Below are positions 60,783 through 64,000 of a stretch of DNA of 64,000 bases, one piece after another (position 1 is the stretch's first letter; each line of letters starts with the position of its first letter). Position numbers and translations under genes: made by a program. Below the pieces are notes generated by a model. That model searched no databases, had not been told where the DNA came from, and was given only the letters and a program-made list of their open reading frames with translations. The stretch is from the NCBI GenBank assembly GCA_028824685.1, contig JAPPCZ010000091.1, forward strand, positions 1 to 64,000. Reading direction: 5' to 3'. The stretch is from Candidatus Poribacteria bacterium. GTDB taxonomy: Bacteria; Poribacteria; WGA-4E; WGA-3G.

Positions 60783-61799
60783 ATGAAAAAGGGTGACGCT
60801 GAATTGATGCACAAAATCTCATCCAGTGAAGAGGCAGTATTCAATCTTGACGGAAAAACCATTGTAAGTGGAAGTGGCAATGTTCCTAACCGTACCCGGA
60901 ATGCCCTCACAGGTACCGTAAAACATACATTCACTGGGCATTCGGAGTCTGTCTTGAGTGTAGCATTCAGCCGAAATGGAAACATAATTGCAAGTGGGTC
61001 TACTGACGGAAGTGTTCGCTTGTGGAATGCAGACACAGGGCAACACATCAAAACGCTTAATAGACCTAACGATATGGTCAACAGTATACAATTCTCACCC
61101 GACGATAAAATCCTTGCTTGTGGAACTGACGATGGCATTCGCCTATGGGATGTACACATAGGTGAACACAGGAAAATATTTCATATCAATGATCCCTATA
61201 ACCCAATACTCAGAGCATTCAGTCCAGATGGTAATACATTAGCCAGTGGAATTGATGACGAAAAGACTATATCCCTATGGGATGTACACACAGGCGAACA
61301 CAAGAAAACTCTTAAAGGGCATACAAATCACTTGAGCTGTTTAGTGTTCGGTCCAGATGGAAAAACGCTTGCAAGTGCAAATTACAAAGGCAACATCCGC
61401 CTTTGGGATTTAGACGCTGGCACGAACAAAATGCTAAAAGGGCACACAGATTGGGTAAGTTCTTTAGCATTCAGTCCGGATGGAAAAACGCTGACGAGTG
61501 GGAGTGACGACACTACTATCCAATTTTGGGATGTTGACACTGGCAAGAACAAGATGATGCTCAAAGGAACGGATTGGCATCACAGTTATACGTTAGCGTT
61601 CAGCCCAGATGGAAAAACCCTTGCAAGTGGAGATAGAAGTAAGAACATCTGTATTTTTGACGCACACACTGGTCAGCAGAAGAAAACATTGTCGGGGCAT
61701 ACAGATTTGGTAAGAAGTATTGCTTTCAGTCCTGATGGAAAAACCCTCGTGAGCGGTAGTCTTGATAGTTCTGTGTTTGTCTGGGAGATAAATCCATAA
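60783..61799 (+). CDS. WD40 array protein 9: truncated sigma-WD40 derivative
   Basis: 338 residues. The first 21 codons (M-K-K-G-D-A-E-L-M-H-K-I-S-S-S-E-E-A-V-F-N) match the start of the ECF sigma factor of array protein 10 (M-E-R-G-D-I-E-L-I-Q-S-V-L-S-G-D-D-A-A-F-S), and the leader before the ATG matches too. The rest of the sigma factor, the membrane helix and the cap are missing; WD40 sequence follows at once (L-D-G-K-T-I-V-S-G-S). About seven repeats, enough for one propeller. An internal deletion from a sigma-WD40 gene is the simplest explanation. It may still be expressed as a small soluble propeller. Confidence 0.75.
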   Translation: MKKGDAELMHKISSSEEAVFNLDGKTIVSGSGNVPNRTRNALTGTVKHTFTGHSESVLSVAFSRNGNIIASGSTDGSVRLWNADTGQHIKTLNRPNDMVNSIQFSPDDKILACGTDDGIRLWDVHIGEHRKIFHINDPYNPILRAFSPDGNTLASGIDDEKTISLWDVHTGEHKKTLKGHTNHLSCLVFGPDGKTLASANYKGNIRLWDLDAGTNKMLKGHTDWVSSLAFSPDGKTLTSGSDDTTIQFWDVDTGKNKMMLKGTDWHHSYTLAFSPDGKTLASGDRSKNICIFDAHTGQQKKTLSGHTDLVRSIAFSPDGKTLVSGSLDSSVFVWEINP

Positions 61800-61903
61800 C
61801 ATCACTTATCCCAAGGTTAATACTGTTTGTTTCAATCCATATACTTTTTACTTTTCTTATGATTTTATGCAAGAATTCAGTATTTTTTGAATTATGACAT
61901 TTT

Positions 61904-61931
61904 TGCAACCCGCCTCCTATAAAAACGCGTC
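61904..61931 (+). promoter_or_regulatory. candidate ECF-type promoter upstream of the transmembrane sigma-WD40 gene
   Basis: TGCAAC (61904-61909), 16-base spacer, CGCGTC (61926-61931). The preceding AATTATGACATTTT matches that at 48408-48435. Located about 210 bases before the gene; the family-A repeat lies between. Confidence 0.5.
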
Positions 61932-61948
61932 ACCTATTATTGCAAGTC

Positions 61949-62118
61949 TATAGTGACATTTAGAATTAATAGGACATTTTGATTGTAGGAGGGAACTCCG
62001 ATTCCCGACTACCAGTGAGGTATGTCGCGATTCGGAGATCAAAATCAACGGTATGAACGCCATTTAGGCATTCACCGCCTACAGAAAATGTGTCTCTTTA
62101 ATTTCAAAGTTCACCATA
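61949..62118. repeat. MITE-like palindromic element, family A copy 3, with nested family-C insertion
   Basis: Outer arms TATAGTGACATTTAGAATTAA and TTAATTTCAAAGTTCACCATA, core TGTAGGAGGGAACTCCGATT from 61984. The right core arm is interrupted: after GATTCGGAGATC, 36 bases (62041-62076, AAAATCAACGGTATGAACGC...) of family-C sequence precede GCCTACAG. Confidence 0.65.
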
Positions 62119-62140
62119 AATTGATTATGAGAGAACTGTA

Positions 62141-64000
62141 ATGGAAAGAGGTGATATTGAACTAATTCAGAGCGTATTGTCAGGTGACGATGCTGCATTC
62201 AGCGATTTAGTCCAAAGATACCAAAAAGGCGTCCATGCGCTTGCATGGCGAAAAATTGGAGATTTCCATATCGCTGAAGAAATTACGCAAGATACTTTTC
62301 TGCAGGCGCACAAAAAACTTGCCTCGTTAAAAAATCCGAGCCAGTTTGCCGGATGGCTCTACGTTATTGCTGATAGGCTTTGCAAAGCATGGTTTCGAAA
62401 GAAAAAACTACGGACACAATCGCTTGAAGCGACCAGCGTAGAAACACTTGAAGAAACCGCTTATGCAGACTATGTCAGTGAACAGCGCGAAGACGCAGCC
62501 GTTGAACATCAACGTAAAATCGTGCAAAAACTCATGGAAAAACTTCCAGAGAGCGAACGCACAGTGATGGTTCTCCACTATCTCGGAGAAATGAGTTGTG
62601 AAGCGATCAGCAAGTTTTTAGGCGTATCTCCGAACACGGTTAAAAGTAGACTCAAACGCGCGCGTGAACGTTTACAGAATGAGGAATCCATAATTCGAGA
62701 AACCCTCGGTAGTGTTCCATTACGACCAGATTTAACTGAAAACATCATGCGGCGCATTGACACAATAAAGCAAACTTCTCCATCAGGAGGGAAACCGTTA
62801 CTACCGTTCGCAGCTTTAGGCGCAACTACTATTTTGGTTATCCTGTTGCTGGGTGCAAGCAAGCAGCTCATCACAAATATTCAGCAGCCATACAGTCTTG
62901 ATGCACAATCAGAACCTACGATTGAAATTGTTGATGCGTCAATTGTTCTTGATATTCAATCAAAACCTAATTTACAAAATCGGGTTGGGAACGAAACGAC
63001 CCCAGGTAAAAACAGTAACAAAGGCCTATCAAAAGGAACAAAAACAGTGAAAAACAACCTAACACAAGATGCTACGCGATGGAATCTACCAGAAGATGCT
63101 AAAGCACGCCTCAGTAAAGGGTATATAGCCGATATAAAATATTCTCCTGATGGTAAGTTTCTGGCTGTTGCGAGCGGCATCGGTATTTGGCTTTACGATG
63201 TAACAGTGCACCAAGAGGCGAGTCTAATCACAGGAACTACGGGTATTGTACTCGACTGCCTTGCCTTCAGTCCAGATGGACGCAGCTTAGCGAGTGGAAA
63301 TGCTGATGGCACTATTGTTCTGCATGATAGAATTACAGGGACGCAAAAAACGCTCATAGGGCATAATGGTGAATATATCACATGCATAGCATTCAGTCCG
63401 GATGGCAAAATACTTGCGAGTAGTAATCGGGAAGGCACTATCCGATTATGGGATGCTATCACCGGAGAAGCGAAGTATACGCTCTCGAATGATGCGGGTC
63501 ATAAGTTATCATTCACGTCAGACGGACAGACACTTGTAATTGTGAACAAGAGGGAAGACAAAATCAGTCTATGGAATTCAGACACAGGTGAACTGAAGAA
63601 AACATTGGCTATGCACCCTGATTGCGCTGCTGTAGGTGCAGCGTTCAGTCCAGATGGGATAACAGTCGCTGTTGGTAGTGCAAGTGGCACTGTCTACCTT
63701 TACGACTTAAATACAGGCGAACTCAAGATGATCCTCTCCGAGCATAAGGATCACGTTACCAACTTAGCATTTAGCCCTGATGGAAAAATCCTCGCTACTG
63801 CGTCTTATGAAGATGAAACAATCCTTCTATGGGATGTGCACACTGGGGCACACAGGAAAATACGCACTGACCACCCGCGACATGTCGGGTACGGGGGTTT
63901 AACGTTCAGTCCGGATGGAAAAACAATTGCGAGTGGAGGTGGCGATGGCACTATCCGCTTTTGGGATACACACACAGGTAATCCGAAAAATACGTTCACT
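62141..64000 (+). CDS. transmembrane ECF sigma factor - WD40 fusion, array protein 10 (3' end outside window)
   Basis: Open for 620 codons to the window end, not closed. Residues about 5-85 are sigma region 2 (A-W-R-K-I-G-D-F-H-I-A-E-E-I-T-Q-D-T-F, F-A-G-W-L-Y-V-I-A). Residues about 125-178 are region 4 (L-P-E-S-E-R-T-V-M-V-L-H-Y-L, I-S-K-F-L-G-V-S-P-N-T-V-K-S-R-L-K-R-A-R). One hydrophobic helix spans about 219-238. Then an extracytoplasmic linker, the cap R-W-N-L-P-E-D-A-K-A-R-L-S-K-G near 313, and WD40 repeats from about 330 on. The sigma domain would stay in the cytoplasm and the propeller would face outward: a one-chain membrane sensor. The leader matches that of array protein 9. Confidence 0.88.
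   Translation, partial: MERGDIELIQSVLSGDDAAFSDLVQRYQKGVHALAWRKIGDFHIAEEITQDTFLQAHKKLASLKNPSQFAGWLYVIADRLCKAWFRKKKLRTQSLEATSVETLEETAYADYVSEQREDAAVEHQRKIVQKLMEKLPESERTVMVLHYLGEMSCEAISKFLGVSPNTVKSRLKRARERLQNEESIIRETLGSVPLRPDLTENIMRRIDTIKQTSPSGGKPLLPFAALGATTILVILLLGASKQLITNIQQPYSLDAQSEPTIEIVDASIVLDIQSKPNLQNRVGNETTPGKNSNKGLSKGTKTVKNNLTQDATRWNLPEDAKARLSKGYIADIKYSPDGKFLAVASGIGIWLYDVTVHQEASLITGTTGIVLDCLAFSPDGRSLASGNADGTIVLHDRITGTQKTLIGHNGEYITCIAFSPDGKILASSNREGTIRLWDAITGEAKYTLSNDAGHKLSFTSDGQTLVIVNKREDKISLWNSDTGELKKTLAMHPDCAAVGAAFSPDGITVAVGSASGTVYLYDLNTGELKMILSEHKDHVTNLAFSPDGKILATASYEDETILLWDVHTGAHRKIRTDHPRHVGYGGLTFSPDGKTIASGGGDGTIRFWDTHTGNPKNTFT

Larger units (their letters stand above)
61800..62140. 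other. intergenic region with ECF-like site and family-A repeat
   Basis: About 340 bases: A/T-rich sequence, the TGCAAC-N16-CGCGTC site at 61904-61931, then the family-A element with nested family-C sequence (61949-62118). Confidence 0.65.

Noticed and set aside
41402..64000. Prophage, integrative element or antiviral defence island
   Set aside because: No integrase, transposase, phage structural gene, nuclease or helicase lies in the array; only short non-coding repeats are present.
1..64000. tRNA, rRNA, riboswitch or CRISPR array
   Set aside because: All spacers were read; none shows a cloverleaf, rRNA motif, known riboswitch core or regularly spaced identical repeats.

Overview
The window most likely comes from an uncultured bacterium of the Candidatus Poribacteria type (marine or sponge-associated) or a close relative. 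The evidence is gene content: tandem Gfo/Idh/MocA oxidoreductases, a PhyH-type dioxygenase, a CaiB/BaiF CoA-transferase, cohesin and dockerin modules, a FlgD-like C-terminal domain on a secreted protein, many palindromic intergenic repeats, and ECF sigma factors carrying long extra C-terminal domains. This is inference from families; there is no rRNA gene, tRNA, integrase, transposase or phage gene in the window. Several genes are preceded by textbook sigma-70 promoters, and TTG or GTG starts occur.

Layout. 0.1-2.1 kb: modA-modB without modC, then a glycine-rich membrane protein. 2.2-6.4 kb: a secreted WD40/metzincin/dockerin protein, an HNH nuclease, and a PIN-type toxin-antitoxin pair on the minus strand. 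6.5-15.9 kb: catabolic genes, namely two tandem oxidoreductases duplicated with their leader, an RNA methyltransferase, a double alpha/beta hydrolase, an unknown protein, a CoA-transferase and a third oxidoreductase. 16.0-29.0 kb: four tandem paralogues of a small exported protein, the last overlapping hemB, followed by hemL, a polyprenyl synthase, a double Met8-like protein, a HemX/CcsA membrane protein, hemA, hemC and a cobA-hemD fusion. Together these make a tetrapyrrole locus running from glutamyl-tRNA to uroporphyrinogen III, with a branch to precorrin-2/sirohydrochlorin. 29.1-41.1 kb: an Nramp-like transporter, an Ldh2 dehydrogenase, an LRR lipoprotein, a PhyH dioxygenase, a cohesin-dockerin protein, a Tat-exported aldo/keto reductase, a polysaccharide deacetylase, a PAP2 phosphatase and a decayed gene.

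41.4-64.0 kb is the most unusual part: ten co-directional WD40 beta-propeller genes, interrupted only by one CBM9-like lipoprotein. Nine share a short N-terminal cap, W-x-L-P-x2-A-x2-R-x-(G/S)-(K/R)-G, just before the first blade. Three of the ten are fused to an N-terminal ECF sigma factor. Two are soluble fusions with an in-frame Shine-Dalgarno and ATG at the same residue of the sigma/WD40 junction. The third, which runs off the window end, has a transmembrane segment between the sigma factor and the propeller. A further gene keeps only the first 20 or so codons of such a sigma factor, joined to WD40, and looks like a deletion derivative. Two TGCAAC-N16-CGYGTC sites, resembling ECF promoters, lie upstream of two of the fusions. 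I propose that the array is a sigma-factor/beta-propeller regulatory system; its ligand and targets are unknown.

Several spacers carry palindromic, MITE-like elements of at least three families. One family (C) is nested inside copies of the other two.
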